The translations under genes were made by a program, and so were the position numbers. The notes under the pieces were generated by a model. The model had not been told where the DNA came from. It saw only the letters and a list, made by a program, of their open reading frames with translations, and did no database searches. From contig NZ_CACRYJ010000067.1 in assembly GCF_902703175.1 (NCBI RefSeq), positions 48,886 through 112,885 of the forward strand: 64,000 nucleotides of DNA, read 5' to 3'. The stretch is from Occultella aeris. GTDB taxonomy: Bacteria > Actinomycetota > Actinomycetes > Actinomycetales > Beutenbergiaceae. Numbering within the stretch: the stretch's first letter is position 1; each line of letters begins with the position of its first letter. Positions 1 through 8,510 of this stretch are shown here, one piece after another.

Positions 1-1
1 G

Positions 2-349
2 ATCGGCACGTTCGTCGGCTGGCCGCTCGTGGGCGCCGCGCTACTCACCCTGCTCAGCGGCGTCGTGCTCGGTCTCGGCTCGAAGTACGGGCTGGTGCGC
101 TACCGGTGGGTGCTGGTCAAGCTCATCATCACGCTGGTCCTGATCGGACTCGTGGTTGGGGTGCTGGTCCCGTCGGTGGCCCAGTTCACGACGACCGCGA
201 GCGCCGCACTCGGGTCCTCCGGCGAGTTCGAGCTGGATCGGCAGATGGTCTTCCCACCGGTGGTGTCGTCGCTCGCCCTGCTGTTCGCGATGACATTGTC
301 GGTCGTCAAGCCCTGGGGCCGGCGCCGAGGAACGGCGGCCGCGCGGTGA
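2..349 (+). CDS. Integral membrane protein, C-terminal part (5' end outside window)
   Basis: The reading frame is open to the left edge, so only about 115 C-terminal residues are present. Two hydrophobic segments are visible: one near the start (LLTLLSGVVLGLGS followed by VLVKLIITLVLIGLVVGVL) and one near the end (VVSSLALLFAMTLSVV), with a basic tail. The stop codon overlaps the GTG start of the response regulator (GTGA), so the two are probably cotranscribed and translationally coupled. The shape resembles DUF2269-like membrane proteins that sit beside two-component genes in actinobacteria, but I cannot assign a function. An in-frame GTG at 29 exists, but coding clearly continues upstream of it. 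Confidence 0.7.
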   Translation: MGTFVGWPLVGAALLTLLSGVVLGLGSKYGLVRYRWVLVKLIITLVLIGLVVGVLVPSVAQFTTTASAALGSSGEFELDRQMVFPPVVSSLALLFAMTLSVVKPWGRRRGTAAAR

Positions 350-996
350 TTCGCGTGCTGCTGGTCGACGACCAGGACCTCGTCCGGATCGGTCTGCGGA
401 CGCTGCTCGAGAACGAGGACGGGTTCGACGTCGCCGGCGAGGCCGCGGACGGGCTCGCCGCGGTCGACGAGGCCATCCGCGTCCGACCCGACGTCGTCCT
501 GATGGATATCCGGATGCCCGGGATCGACGGACTCGAGGCGACCCGGCGGATCGTCGCGCAGGAGACGCTCGCGCAGACCCGGGTGATCGTGCTGACGACG
601 TTCGAACGCGACGAGTACGTCTTCGAAGCCCTCCATGTCGGCGCCTCCGGGTTCCTTCTCAAGGACACCCCGCCCGCCCAGCTCCTCGAAGCCATCCGTA
701 CCGTCGTGGACGGCGGTGCGTTGCTGGCGCCGAGCGTGACCCGGACCCTCATCGCCGAGTTCATCTCGGCAGGACGACGCCCCCTCACGCCGCATCCCCA
801 ACTCGACCAGCTGACGACGCGCGAGGTCGAGATCGTCACCCTCGTCGCGGAGGGCCTCAACAACCACGAGATCGCCGAGCGCCTGTTCCTGAGCCCCGCA
901 ACCGCGCGGACGCACGTGAGCCGGGCGATGATCAAGCTCGGCGCCCGTGACCGCGCCCAGCTCGTCGTGTTCGCGTTCCAGTCGGGTCTCGCCTGA
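346..996 (+). CDS. NarL/FixJ-type response regulator (REC + LuxR HTH)
   Basis: A 216-residue two-component response regulator that should bind DNA when phosphorylated. The receiver domain occupies about residues 1-120, with acidic residues Asp8/Asp9, phospho-acceptor Asp54 (VLMDIRMPG), Thr84 and Lys106 (FLLKDTPP). A LuxR-type helix-turn-helix lies at about 150-210 (LTTREVEIVTLVAEGLNNHEI). I chose the GTG at 346, which overlaps the stop of the membrane protein, because the receiver fold starts there (IRVLLVDDQ); longer frames add unrelated residues. The cognate histidine kinase is not in the window. The upstream membrane protein may belong to the same operon. Its target genes cannot be read from the sequence. 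Confidence 0.93.
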   Translation: MIRVLLVDDQDLVRIGLRTLLENEDGFDVAGEAADGLAAVDEAIRVRPDVVLMDIRMPGIDGLEATRRIVAQETLAQTRVIVLTTFERDEYVFEALHVGASGFLLKDTPPAQLLEAIRTVVDGGALLAPSVTRTLIAEFISAGRRPLTPHPQLDQLTTREVEIVTLVAEGLNNHEIAERLFLSPATARTHVSRAMIKLGARDRAQLVVFAFQSGLA

Positions 997-1023
997 CGGC
1001 TGCCCCCGGCGAAGGCGGCGCGG

Positions 1024-2625
1024 TCACCGCTCCAGCGCCGCCCGCGGCCGTTCCGGCGGGATCGCCGCAAGCAGCCGCTGCGTGTACTCCTGCCGCGGGT
1101 CGCCGAACAGTTCGGCAGCGGGCCGGTACTCGACGGCGACGCCCTCGTGCATGACCAGCACGTCGTGGCTCATGTCCTGCACGATCGCCAGGTCGTGCGC
1201 GATGAACAGGGAGGTCAGCGCCAACTCTTGCTGGAGGTCGCGCAGCAGGTGCAGCACCTGCGCCTGGATCGATGCGTCCAGGGAGGCGGTGGCCTCGTCG
1301 AGGATGAGCAGATCCGGCTCGAGCGCAAGGGCGCGCGCGATCGAGACCCGCTGGCGCTGACCGCCGGAGAGTTCGTGCGGGAACCGGGACGCGAACGCCC
1401 CGGGCAGGCGCACCAGGTCGAACAGCTCGGCCACGCGCTCGCGGTGCCGGCCGGGCTGGAGTCGATGCACCCGCAGCGGCTCGGCGACGGCGTCGCCGGC
1501 GCGGATACGCGGATCGAGCGAGGAGAACGGGTCCTGGAAGACCATGGCCAGGCGCCGCCGTCGGTCCCGCGGCACCTTGCCGAGCAGCGGCTGCCCGTCG
1601 AGGTGGGCGTTCCCGTTCGCCCGCACCAGCCCGGTGAGGGCGTTCGCGATCGTGGACTTGCCGGAGCCGGACTCCCCCACCAGCCCGAGGGTGGTGCCAC
1701 GCCGGACCTGGAACGAGACGTCCTGCACGGCGTGCACATGGGTCCGGCCGGTGGGCGTGGAGACCGGGAACCGCACGTCCAGGTTCGCCACGTCCAGCAG
1801 CACGGCTCCGGAGTCGTCCACCGGCGGCGGGGGCGAGCCGCCGAGCTGGGGCCGGGCGGCGAGCAGCACCTGCGTGTACGGGTGCGCCGGGGCGTCCACG
1901 AGGTCGACGATCGGCCGGTGCTCGACCACCTCGCCCTGCTGCAGCACGACACAGGAGTCGGCCACCTGGCCGATCACGCCGAGGTCGTGACTGATCCAGA
2001 CCACCGCAGTACCGCGCTGTTCCTGCAGTTCCCGCACGAGGGCGATGATCTGCGCCTGCGTGGTCACGTCCAGGGCGGTGGTCGGCTCGTCGGCGATCAG
2101 CAGCGCGGGGTCGCATGCGAGGGCGATGGCGATCATGACGCGCTGGCGCTGCCCGCCGGAGAGCTGGTGCGGGTAGGCGTCGAGCCGGTCCTGCGGGTTC
2201 GGGAGCCCGACGGCGGTGAGCAGCTCGAGCGCGCGGGTGCGGGCCGCGCGGCGGGTCAGGTTGCGATGGGCCTCGAGGGACTCGGTGATCTGCCGTTCCA
2301 GGGTGAGTAGCGGGTTCAGCGAGGTTGACGGGTCCTGGAACACGAACCCGATCGCATCCCCGTGCACCCGGCGCAGCGCCTTCGGGGTCTGACCTACGAG
2401 TTGGGAGTCGCCGAGCCGCTCGTCGTGCAGGAACGAGGAGCCGCTGACGCGGGCACCGGGCGCATCGAGCAGCCCGGTGGCGGCGAGCACGGTCATGGAC
2501 TTGCCGGAGCCGGACTCCCCCACGATGCCGAGGGTCTGCTCCTGCTCCAGGGCGAAGGAGACTCCGCGGACGATGTCGGTGCGGCCGATGGACACGTGCA
2601 GGTCGGTGACCTCGAGGATGTTCAT
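1024..2625 (-). CDS. Oligopeptide/nickel-type ABC transporter ATPase, DppD-DppF fusion
   Basis: This 533-residue protein carries two complete ABC nucleotide-binding domains in tandem, equivalent to separate DppD and DppF subunits. Each half has a Walker A GESGSGKS (the first at residues 36-43, the second near residue 310), a signature LSGGQRQRV, and a Walker B (LLIADEP; LLILDEA). Each half also has the C-terminal extension typical of oligopeptide ATPases ([24 protein letters not shown]). It is the last gene of the importer operon; its ATG overlaps the permease stop by 4 nt (ATGA). It should power uptake of a peptide or peptide-like solute at the inner face of the membrane. Single-chain fusions of this kind are well known in the family. 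Confidence 0.93.
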   Translation of the reverse strand: MNILEVTDLHVSIGRTDIVRGVSFALEQEQTLGIVGESGSGKSMTVLAATGLLDAPGARVSGSSFLHDERLGDSQLVGQTPKALRRVHGDAIGFVFQDPSTSLNPLLTLERQITESLEAHRNLTRRAARTRALELLTAVGLPNPQDRLDAYPHQLSGGQRQRVMIAIALACDPALLIADEPTTALDVTTQAQIIALVRELQEQRGTAVVWISHDLGVIGQVADSCVVLQQGEVVEHRPIVDLVDAPAHPYTQVLLAARPQLGGSPPPPVDDSGAVLLDVANLDVRFPVSTPTGRTHVHAVQDVSFQVRRGTTLGLVGESGSGKSTIANALTGLVRANGNAHLDGQPLLGKVPRDRRRRLAMVFQDPFSSLDPRIRAGDAVAEPLRVHRLQPGRHRERVAELFDLVRLPGAFASRFPHELSGGQRQRVSIARALALEPDLLILDEATASLDASIQAQVLHLLRDLQQELALTSLFIAHDLAIVQDMSHDVLVMHEGVAVEYRPAAELFGDPRQEYTQRLLAAIPPERPRAALER

Positions 2626-3602
2626 CGGTGCCGGGACTCCATCCGGGTGCGCTGCTTGGGGTCGAGGACGTCCCGCAGGCCGTCGCCGAGCAGGTTGAAC
2701 GCGAGCACGGTGACGAAGATCGCCAGGCCCGGGAACACGCTCATCCACCACGCCTGGGTGACGAACCCCTGGGCGGCGAACAGCATCCCGCCCCAGGACG
2801 GCTGCGGCGGCTGGATGCCCAGGCCGAGGAAGGACAGCGCCGCCTCGGACAGGATCGCGAACGCCAGGGACAGCGACGTCTGCACGATCAGCGGTCCGGC
2901 GATGTTCGGCAGTACGTGCCGGCGCATGATCCGCCACCACGGCGTGCCCATCGTCTGGGCCACCTGCACGAAGGGCTCGGTGCGGACCGACAGGGTGCTG
3001 GCCCGGGCAACCCGGGCGAAGATCGGGGTGTACACGATCCCGATGGCGAGCATCGTGGTCGCGATGCCGGGTTGCAGGATGGCCACGATCGCGAGTGCGA
3101 GCAGCAGCACCGGGAACGCGAACATCACGTCCACCACGCGCATCGAGACGGTGTCGAGCCACCCGCCGACGTAGCCGGAGATGATCCCGAGCGGCACTCC
3201 TACGCAGAACGCGAAGGTCACCGAGACGACGGCGACCTGCAGCGAGGTGCCGGCGGCGAGCATCACCCGGGACAGGATGTCGCGGCCGAGATCGTCGGTG
3301 CCGAACGGGTGCGCCCAGGTCGGCGACTGCAGCGCACCGGCGACGTCCACCTCGTTCACCCCGTACGGCGCGAGCCACGGGGCGAACAGCGCGACGAACA
3401 CCACTACCGCGAGCACCACGGCCGCGGCCACGGTGACCGGGTTGGCGGCGAGCAGCCGCCACGAGGCGACCCGGCGCTCGGGCACGGAACCGTCCACCCC
3501 GCCCGGACCGGCAACGCCGGGTCCACCCACCGGGTCCACCCCGCCGACGGACGCCGAAGCGCCCAGACCAGGCTCCGCCGTCGGGCGTTGGTCGGCCGTC
3601 AT
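2622..3602 (-). CDS. Oligopeptide-type ABC transporter permease, DppC-like
   Basis: A 326-residue inner-membrane permease. A Pro/Gly-rich cytoplasmic N-terminus of about 45 residues precedes the first membrane helix (AAAVVLAVVVFVALFAPWLAPYG). The DppC hallmark THPFGTD-type segment (WAHPFGTDDLGRDILSR) follows, as does the EAA loop region (FVQVAQTMGTPWWRIMRRHVLPN) and the C-terminal AALSFLGLGIQPPQPSWG segment. The start at 3602 overlaps the stop of the DppB-like gene by 4 nt (ATGA), and its own stop overlaps the ATPase start. It should form the transmembrane channel together with the adjacent DppB-like permease. The solute is unknown. Confidence 0.93.
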   Translation of the reverse strand: MTADQRPTAEPGLGASASVGGVDPVGGPGVAGPGGVDGSVPERRVASWRLLAANPVTVAAAVVLAVVVFVALFAPWLAPYGVNEVDVAGALQSPTWAHPFGTDDLGRDILSRVMLAAGTSLQVAVVSVTFAFCVGVPLGIISGYVGGWLDTVSMRVVDVMFAFPVLLLALAIVAILQPGIATTMLAIGIVYTPIFARVARASTLSVRTEPFVQVAQTMGTPWWRIMRRHVLPNIAGPLIVQTSLSLAFAILSEAALSFLGLGIQPPQPSWGGMLFAAQGFVTQAWWMSVFPGLAIFVTVLAFNLLGDGLRDVLDPKQRTRMESRHR

Positions 3603-4567
3603 GAGAGCCGGATCCGCGGATCGACGATCGCGTAGAGCACGTCCACGATCAGGTTCACGAGCAGGAACAGGACCGCGATCAGCAGCACGGCGCCCTGGAT
3701 GAGGGCATAGTCGCGGGCGGCGACGGCGTCGTAGACGAGCCGGCCGAGCCCGGGCCAGGCGAATACGACCTCCACCACGATCACGCCGGACAGGATCGTC
3801 GCGAGCTGGATCCCGACGATGGTCAGCACCGGCACCAGCGCGTTGCGCACGATGTGCCGCCCAGTGACCACGCTCGGCGCGAGGCCCTTGGAGCGCGCGG
3901 TCCGCACGAAGCCGGCGTGCGCCACCTCGAGCACGGCGGCGCGGATGTACCGGGTCAGGATCGCCGCGGCCACCAGCCCCACGGTCAGGGCCGGCAGGAT
4001 CACCCGGCGCGCCCATCCGGCCGGGTCCTCGGCGAGCGGGGCGTATCCGCTGGACGGCAGCCAACCGAGCACTCCGGCGAACAGCGTGATCAGCAGCAGT
4101 CCCATCCAGAAGTCCGGGATGGACACCCCGAACTGCGAGGTGACCCGCACGATCCCGTCGGCCAGGCGCCCCTCTCGCAGCCCGGCCCAGATCCCGGCGG
4201 GCACCGAGATCAGCAACGCGATCAGCACCCCCACCAGGGCCAGCGAGATCGTGGCGGGCAGCCGTTCGAGCAGCAGCAGCGTGACCGGTTGCCCGCTGCG
4301 GAAGCTCACCCCGAGGTCCCCGGTCAGCGCCCCGGTGACGTAGGAGAAGAACTGTTCGGACAGCGGCCGGTCGAGGCCGCTCGCGGCCCGGAGCGCGTCG
4401 TAGGCCTCCTGGTTGAACCGGGTGCCGAGCGCGAGCCGGATCGGGTCACCGGGCACCAGCTGCACGATCGCGAACGTCACCACGAGCACCCCGAACAGGA
4501 CCACCGCCGAGTACAGCAGCCGCCTGCCCAGGAAGACCACGAGCGCCCGGGGCGAGCCCGACCTCAC
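3599..4567 (-). CDS. Oligopeptide-type ABC transporter permease, DppB-like
   Basis: A 322-residue permease with the DppB pattern: first helix LLYSAVVLFGVLVVTFAIVQ, then the LVPGDPIR motif, a large external loop, and a core of five further helices. The EAA-like loop is GFVRTARSKGLAPSVVTGRHIVRNALVPV, and the C-terminus DVLYAIVDPRIRLS is diagnostic. I chose the GTG at 4567 because it overlaps the stop of the binding-protein gene (GTGA), although a second GTG a few codons later is possible. It partners the DppC-like permease. Together with the lipoprotein and the fused ATPase it forms a complete importer. Confidence 0.92.
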   Translation of the reverse strand: MRSGSPRALVVFLGRRLLYSAVVLFGVLVVTFAIVQLVPGDPIRLALGTRFNQEAYDALRAASGLDRPLSEQFFSYVTGALTGDLGVSFRSGQPVTLLLLERLPATISLALVGVLIALLISVPAGIWAGLREGRLADGIVRVTSQFGVSIPDFWMGLLLITLFAGVLGWLPSSGYAPLAEDPAGWARRVILPALTVGLVAAAILTRYIRAAVLEVAHAGFVRTARSKGLAPSVVTGRHIVRNALVPVLTIVGIQLATILSGVIVVEVVFAWPGLGRLVYDAVAARDYALIQGAVLLIAVLFLLVNLIVDVLYAIVDPRIRLS

Positions 4568-6105
4568 GACGCTGCGAGCTCCACGGACCGGAACCGGATG
4601 GCCCGGTCCGGCAGCACCTCGTAGCCGGTCAGATCCGGGCTCCACGCCTGGATCACCGAGGGGTTGTAGAGGTAGATGTAACTGGCTTCGTCGGCGATGA
4701 TCGTCGCAGCCCGGGCGTACAGATCGGCGCGGGCGGCCTGGTCGGTCTCCACCCGGCCGGCGTCGAGCAGCTCGTCGACCTCGGTGTTGGAGTAGCCCTG
4801 CGCGTTCGAGGCGCCGTCGGTGTGGTGCTGGGAGTAGTAGAAGTCGTCCGGGTCGATGTTGCCGAGCCAGCCCATCATCAGCATGTCGAAGTTCCCGGTG
4901 TTCTGTTCGTCGAGCCAGGTGGAGAAGTCCGGCTGCCGGATCGACACCTCGATCCCGAACGGCTCCAGGTTGGCGGCGATGATCTGCGCGGCCGTGACCG
5001 TCTCGGGATAGTCGGTGGTGACGAGCAGGTCGAGGGTGCCGCCGGTGAAGCCGGCCTCGTCGAACAGTTCCTGGGCCCTGGCGGCATCGAGGGAGTAGTT
5101 GTCGTACTCGGTGTACCAGATGCTCTGCTCGGGGATCGCGAGCTGGTTCGCGGTGGCGGTGCCGTAGCTGACCGCCTGGATGATCGCGTCCCGGTCGATC
5201 GCGAACGCGATCGCCTGCCGCACCCGCGCGTCGCTCCACGGCTCACGGGCCTGGTTCAGGGCGAGGTACCAGTAGTCGCTCGACGGCGCGACGCCGAGCT
5301 CGACCGCGTCGTCACCCTCGAGCTCTTCGACCTGCTGCGGTGGGACCACGTCGGTCCAGGCGATCTCCCCGGAGCGGAGCGCGGCCAGGGCCGTGGACGG
5401 CTCGGAGATGAACTGGAACTCGACGCCGCCGATGGACGGTGCGCCGCCCCAGTAGTCGGGGTTCGCGGTGAGGCTGATGTGGTCGCCGGAGGCGTACTCG
5501 GTCAGGGAGAACGGGCCGGTGCCGATGGGGGCCGTGGTGATCTCCCCGGACTCCACGTTCTCCTGGCTCACGATGGCCATGCCCTTGAAGCCGCCGAGGT
5601 TGGAGAGCAGGTTCGGGGTGGGCTGGGACAGGCTGATCTCGACCGTGTACTCGTCCGGGGCCTGGATGTCGCTGATGGCCGCGAACTTCCAGGCGTTCGA
5701 GAGTTCCTCGTCGATGATGCGGTTGTAGCTGTAGAGCACGTCCTCGCTGGTGAACTCCGACCCGTCGTGGAACGTGACCCCCTCACGCAGGTGGAAGGTC
5801 CAGGTGAGCTGGTCGTCGCTCGTCTCCCACGCCTGCGCGAGGGCGGGCTGCATCTCGAGGTTGGCGTCGGTCTCCACGAGGGTGTCGTAGACGTTCTCGA
5901 GGACCTGGAAGGAGAAGTAGGAGGAGGTCTTGTTCGGGTCGAGCTGGTCGGGCTCGCCGCCGATCGCGACGTTCAGGATCTCGCCGGCGGACTGGCCCGG
6001 GCCAGTACCGGAGTCGTCGTCCAGGTCGACGGGTTCGCCGGCCGAGCATGCGGCCAACAGCGCGAGGCTTGCCAGGCCTGCGATCAGGGATGCGGCGCGG
6101 CGCAT
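4564..6105 (-). CDS. Extracellular solute-binding lipoprotein, family 5 (peptide/nickel type)
   Basis: A 513-residue SBP_bac_5 protein. The signal peptide ends in a lipobox with Cys20 (LLAAC), so the mature protein is anchored outside the membrane. Family motifs include the start IGGEPDQLDPN, WTFHLREGVTFHDGSEFTSEDV and YWGGAPSIGGVEF. The start at 6105 has a GAAGGAG ribosome site 5 nt upstream; a longer reading would put six residues before the signal sequence. It is the first gene of the four-gene importer operon. Upstream lies a short AT-richer promoter region shared with the divergent DUF1028 gene. Family 5 proteins bind peptides, opines, nickel or oligosaccharides, so the ligand cannot be fixed. 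Confidence 0.94.
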   Translation of the reverse strand: MRRAASLIAGLASLALLAACSAGEPVDLDDDSGTGPGQSAGEILNVAIGGEPDQLDPNKTSSYFSFQVLENVYDTLVETDANLEMQPALAQAWETSDDQLTWTFHLREGVTFHDGSEFTSEDVLYSYNRIIDEELSNAWKFAAISDIQAPDEYTVEISLSQPTPNLLSNLGGFKGMAIVSQENVESGEITTAPIGTGPFSLTEYASGDHISLTANPDYWGGAPSIGGVEFQFISEPSTALAALRSGEIAWTDVVPPQQVEELEGDDAVELGVAPSSDYWYLALNQAREPWSDARVRQAIAFAIDRDAIIQAVSYGTATANQLAIPEQSIWYTEYDNYSLDAARAQELFDEAGFTGGTLDLLVTTDYPETVTAAQIIAANLEPFGIEVSIRQPDFSTWLDEQNTGNFDMLMMGWLGNIDPDDFYYSQHHTDGASNAQGYSNTEVDELLDAGRVETDQAARADLYARAATIIADEASYIYLYNPSVIQAWSPDLTGYEVLPDRAIRFRSVELAAS

Positions 6106-6125
6106 GAGGGCTCCTTCGATCACTC

Positions 6126-6155
6126 TAATGATGATTTGATCAGTATGTGCGAGAC
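6126..6155. promoter_or_regulatory. Divergent promoter/operator region with TGAT-N6-ATCA inverted repeat
   Basis: About 108 bp separate the divergent starts at 6105 and 6214. In this otherwise GC-rich DNA the stretch is noticeably AT-rich and contains an inverted repeat of TGAT and ATCA arms around 6 bp. It would be a natural site for a regulator controlling both the importer and the DUF1028 gene. No clear -35/-10 pair could be fixed. Confidence 0.3.
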
Positions 6156-6213
6156 TTCGGCTTGAGGCAAGACGACCGCACGACCGTCACCAAAGCGAAA
6201 CACACGGGTAACC

Positions 6214-6849
6214 ATGACCTACACGGTGATCGCGCTCGACCGCGACCACACCGCCATCGGCGTCGCCACCGCGAGCCGGTCCCTCGCCGTCGGCGCGACG
6301 GTGCCGGCGCTCGATCCCGCGGTCGGTGCCGCCGCCAGCCAGGCCTGGACGAACCCGCGCCTGCGCGCCCTGCTGCTGGACGCCGTGCGGACCGGACGCT
6401 CCCCCGAACAGGCGATCGCCGGCGTCGGCGACTGGGACGACGAGCCGGAGCTGCGGCAGGCCGCGGTGCTCGCGCTGGACGCGCGTGGGGCCGCGCACAC
6501 GGGGCGGGCCACCACCGCGTGGCGCGGGCACCTGCTGCACGACGGCGTCATCGTGCTGGGCAATGTGCTCACCGGGGCCGAGGTGCTCGAGGCGATGCTC
6601 GCCCAGTTCGGGCAGCCCGCCGCGCCCGACGGCGTCCACTCGCTCGCGCGGGCCCTGTTGCGTTCGCTCGTGGCCGGCCAGGAGGCCGGGGGCGACACCC
6701 GTGGCCGGCAGAGCGCGGCGCTGCTCGCCGCCGAGGTCGGGGCCGACGCGCTGGCCTACGATCTGCGCGTGGACGACGACGTGGACCCGCTCGCGCGGCT
6801 CGCGGACCTGGTGCGGCTGCGCGCCGCAGACGGCAGTCCAGCCCGCTGA
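6214..6849 (+). CDS. DUF1028 protein (Ntn-hydrolase-like fold)
   Basis: A 211-residue protein with the DUF1028 opening: a short beta strand, then AIGVATASRSLAVGATVPALDPAVGA, matching the family pattern GVAVASkflAVGavVP. It ends in the family's usual alpha-beta core, and the length is normal for members lacking an extra C-terminal domain. DUF1028 proteins have an Ntn-hydrolase-like fold, but no reaction is established. The gene is divergent from a peptide-type importer operon, a recurrent setting for this family, and suggests processing of the imported compound. No strong ribosome site precedes the ATG; it may be read from a short leader. Confidence 0.85.
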   Translation: MTYTVIALDRDHTAIGVATASRSLAVGATVPALDPAVGAAASQAWTNPRLRALLLDAVRTGRSPEQAIAGVGDWDDEPELRQAAVLALDARGAAHTGRATTAWRGHLLHDGVIVLGNVLTGAEVLEAMLAQFGQPAAPDGVHSLARALLRSLVAGQEAGGDTRGRQSAALLAAEVGADALAYDLRVDDDVDPLARLADLVRLRAADGSPAR

Positions 6850-6943
6850 GATCGGACCCGGCGCGGCGAGGTCGCACCTGCGCCGTGTTGGGCCTGCCCG
6901 CCACGAGGTCACGCGCCCGGCGAGATCGTACCTACGCACCATC

Positions 6944-6989
6944 ACCTAGTACCTCCGCGCGTACGAAGTCGGCGACTGACGTACTAGGT
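6944..6989. repeat. Inverted repeat ACCTAGTAC / GTACTAGGT in convergent intergenic region
   Basis: Perfect 9-bp arms at 6944-6952 and 6981-6989 are separated by 28 bp, downstream of the DUF1028 gene and downstream of the convergent XRE-cupin gene. No run of T follows, so it is not a classical intrinsic terminator. Just upstream, two imperfect direct copies of a cGAGrTCGyACCTrCGC-like word occur. Function unknown. Confidence 0.5.
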
Positions 6990-6995
6990 CACGGG

Positions 6996-7011
6996 CGCTT
7001 CCGCGGAAGCG
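6996..7011. repeat. Perfect 16-bp palindrome CGCTTCCGCGGAAGCG
   Basis: The palindrome lies 33 bp beyond the stop of the XRE-cupin gene. Its central 14 bp (GCTTCCGCGGAAGC) recur exactly at 7845-7858 on the other side of the same regulator gene, inside the start of the divergent membrane-protein gene. It could be an operator for the regulator, part of a terminator, or coincidence. Confidence 0.45.
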
Positions 7012-7043
7012 TCACCGGGGAAGCGCCCCCGGGAACGCGGTGG

Positions 7044-7625
7044 TCACCGCTCAGACGCAGTGACCGCGCCGAGCACGACTGTGGGCGTGTCGGCCACGTT
7101 CGCCCACCAGTGCGGCGTCTCGCATCCATAGGTCGCGGAGTCGCCCGGCTCGAGGGTCTCGCGCCGGTCCCCGTGCGCGAGCAACAGGCGCCCGCTCTCC
7201 ACGGTGATGGACTCGGTGGCCAGGTGCCGGAACGGCTGTGCCTCGTTCGAGAATCCCACCGGCAGGGTCGAGCGGATCACCTGCAGACGAGTCTCGCCGC
7301 GCGGCGTGAGCAGCTCGCGGACCACACGCTGCGACTCGGCACCGTCGCGCACCGGGAGCCGGTGCCGATCGGCCGCACGCACCACGCCAACATCCTCCAG
7401 CGCCGGTTCGAGCAGGTCCGCGACGCCCACGCCGAGCACTGCGGCGAGCCGGCGCAGCGTGTGCAGCGACGGGTTGCCGTGCCCGCGCTCCAGCGTGCTG
7501 ACCAGGCCGAGGCTCACGTCCGCGCGGTCCGCGAACTGCTGCACGGACAGCCCGAGTCGCTTGCGCCCGGCCCGCACGGTCTGCCCGATCGCGCTGACGG
7601 CGAGCTCGTCGTCGCTGAGAGTCAT
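7044..7625 (-). CDS. XRE-family regulator with C-terminal cupin domain
   Basis: A 193-residue regulator with an N-terminal XRE helix-turn-helix at about residues 14-70 (LGLSVQQFADRADVSLGLVSTLERG) and a C-terminal cupin at about 110-190 (HLATESITVESGRLLLAHG ... GDSATYGCETPHWWAN). This architecture usually senses a small metabolite through the cupin and represses a nearby operon. It converges on the DUF1028 gene and is divergent from the membrane protein at 7793, so the peptide importer/DUF1028 locus is a plausible target by proximity only. A second XRE-cupin protein (10924-11463) has a different sequence. Confidence 0.88.
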   Translation of the reverse strand: MTLSDDELAVSAIGQTVRAGRKRLGLSVQQFADRADVSLGLVSTLERGHGNPSLHTLRRLAAVLGVGVADLLEPALEDVGVVRAADRHRLPVRDGAESQRVVRELLTPRGETRLQVIRSTLPVGFSNEAQPFRHLATESITVESGRLLLAHGDRRETLEPGDSATYGCETPHWWANVADTPTVVLGAVTASER

Positions 7626-7792
7626 GGGTTGTATCCTGCCGTGCCGGTGGCGACCATGACGACCGGGGCGACCCCTCGGCCCGGCGGCTCCGCACCGATG
7701 TCCGCCCGTTTCCCAGGCGGGCGCGGCACAATCGTGGAGCGGCGCCGTCCCCGGAGTCGGTGCCGCGCCCTTCGGACCAGGACGGAGACCAC

Positions 7793-8431
7793 ATGACCGA
7801 CGTCGTCGTGGGTGTGCTCGCTCTCGTGATCGGCCTGCTGCTGTGCTTCCGCGGAAGCGGAGCGATGCGGGTACTGCTCGCCCTGTGGGGCGCCTTCATC
7901 GGATTCGGACTCGGCGCGGTGCTCGTGGCGGCACTCGCCGATCAGGGGTACCTGGCCACCGCCGCGGGCTGGATCGCTGCGATCGTCCTGGCCGTGGTGT
8001 TCGCGGCGCTCGCCTACTTCTTCTTCGCCATCGCCATCGTGCTCGCGTTCGCCTCCATGGGGTTCGTCGTCGGCCAGACGATCGCCTCGGCGCTCGGCGT
8101 CTCGCAGCCGTGGCTGCTCGTCGTCGTCGGGCTCGTCGGCGGCATCGTGCTGGGACTGCTCGCGATCGCGACGAACCTTCCCGAGCTGGTGCTCATCGTG
8201 GTCAGCGCCCTCGCCGGGGCCGGTGTGGCCGTCGCCGGGCTCCTACTGCTGTTCAACGCCCTCGACCTCAACACCCTGACCGACGCCGAACTCCGGATCG
8301 GCGACCAGCCGCTGTGGTACGTCGGGCAGATCGTGCTCGCCGTCATCGGCATCGTGGTCCAACTCCGGTACGCCCGGAGGCGCCGGCTGGGCTCGGTGCG
8401 CCAGTCCTGGGCCGCAACCGGCGCGGTGTAA
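7793..8431 (+). CDS. Multi-pass membrane protein, DUF4203-like
   Basis: A 212-residue, very hydrophobic protein of about seven membrane helices. It begins VVVGVLALVIGLLLCFRG, with paired Gly-rich helices in the middle and an Arg-rich cytoplasmic tail (RYARRRRLG). The pattern resembles DUF4203/TM7S3-like small membrane proteins, whose function is unknown. The ATG at 7793 follows a GGACGGAGACC leader; an upstream in-frame start at 7760 lacks membrane character. A copy of the 14-bp palindrome seen at 6997-7010 falls within codons 18-22. Confidence 0.75.
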   Translation: MTDVVVGVLALVIGLLLCFRGSGAMRVLLALWGAFIGFGLGAVLVAALADQGYLATAAGWIAAIVLAVVFAALAYFFFAIAIVLAFASMGFVVGQTIASALGVSQPWLLVVVGLVGGIVLGLLAIATNLPELVLIVVSALAGAGVAVAGLLLLFNALDLNTLTDAELRIGDQPLWYVGQIVLAVIGIVVQLRYARRRRLGSVRQSWAATGAV

Positions 8432-8510
8432 GTGCCATGTAAGCCGGGTGAAACCCAGCGCCCTCAGGGTGGTCGCGACCGAACACCCGATTGATGAGGA
8501 GCACCACCCG

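Noticed and set aside
100..1070. Long minus-strand open frames opposite the response regulator
   Set aside because: They are antisense to a clearly coding gene, are Arg/Asp-rich low-complexity products of high GC content, and show no domain.
1147..2310. Long plus-strand frames opposite the double ATPase gene
   Set aside because: Antisense shadows in GC-rich coding DNA; the minus strand carries all ABC motifs.
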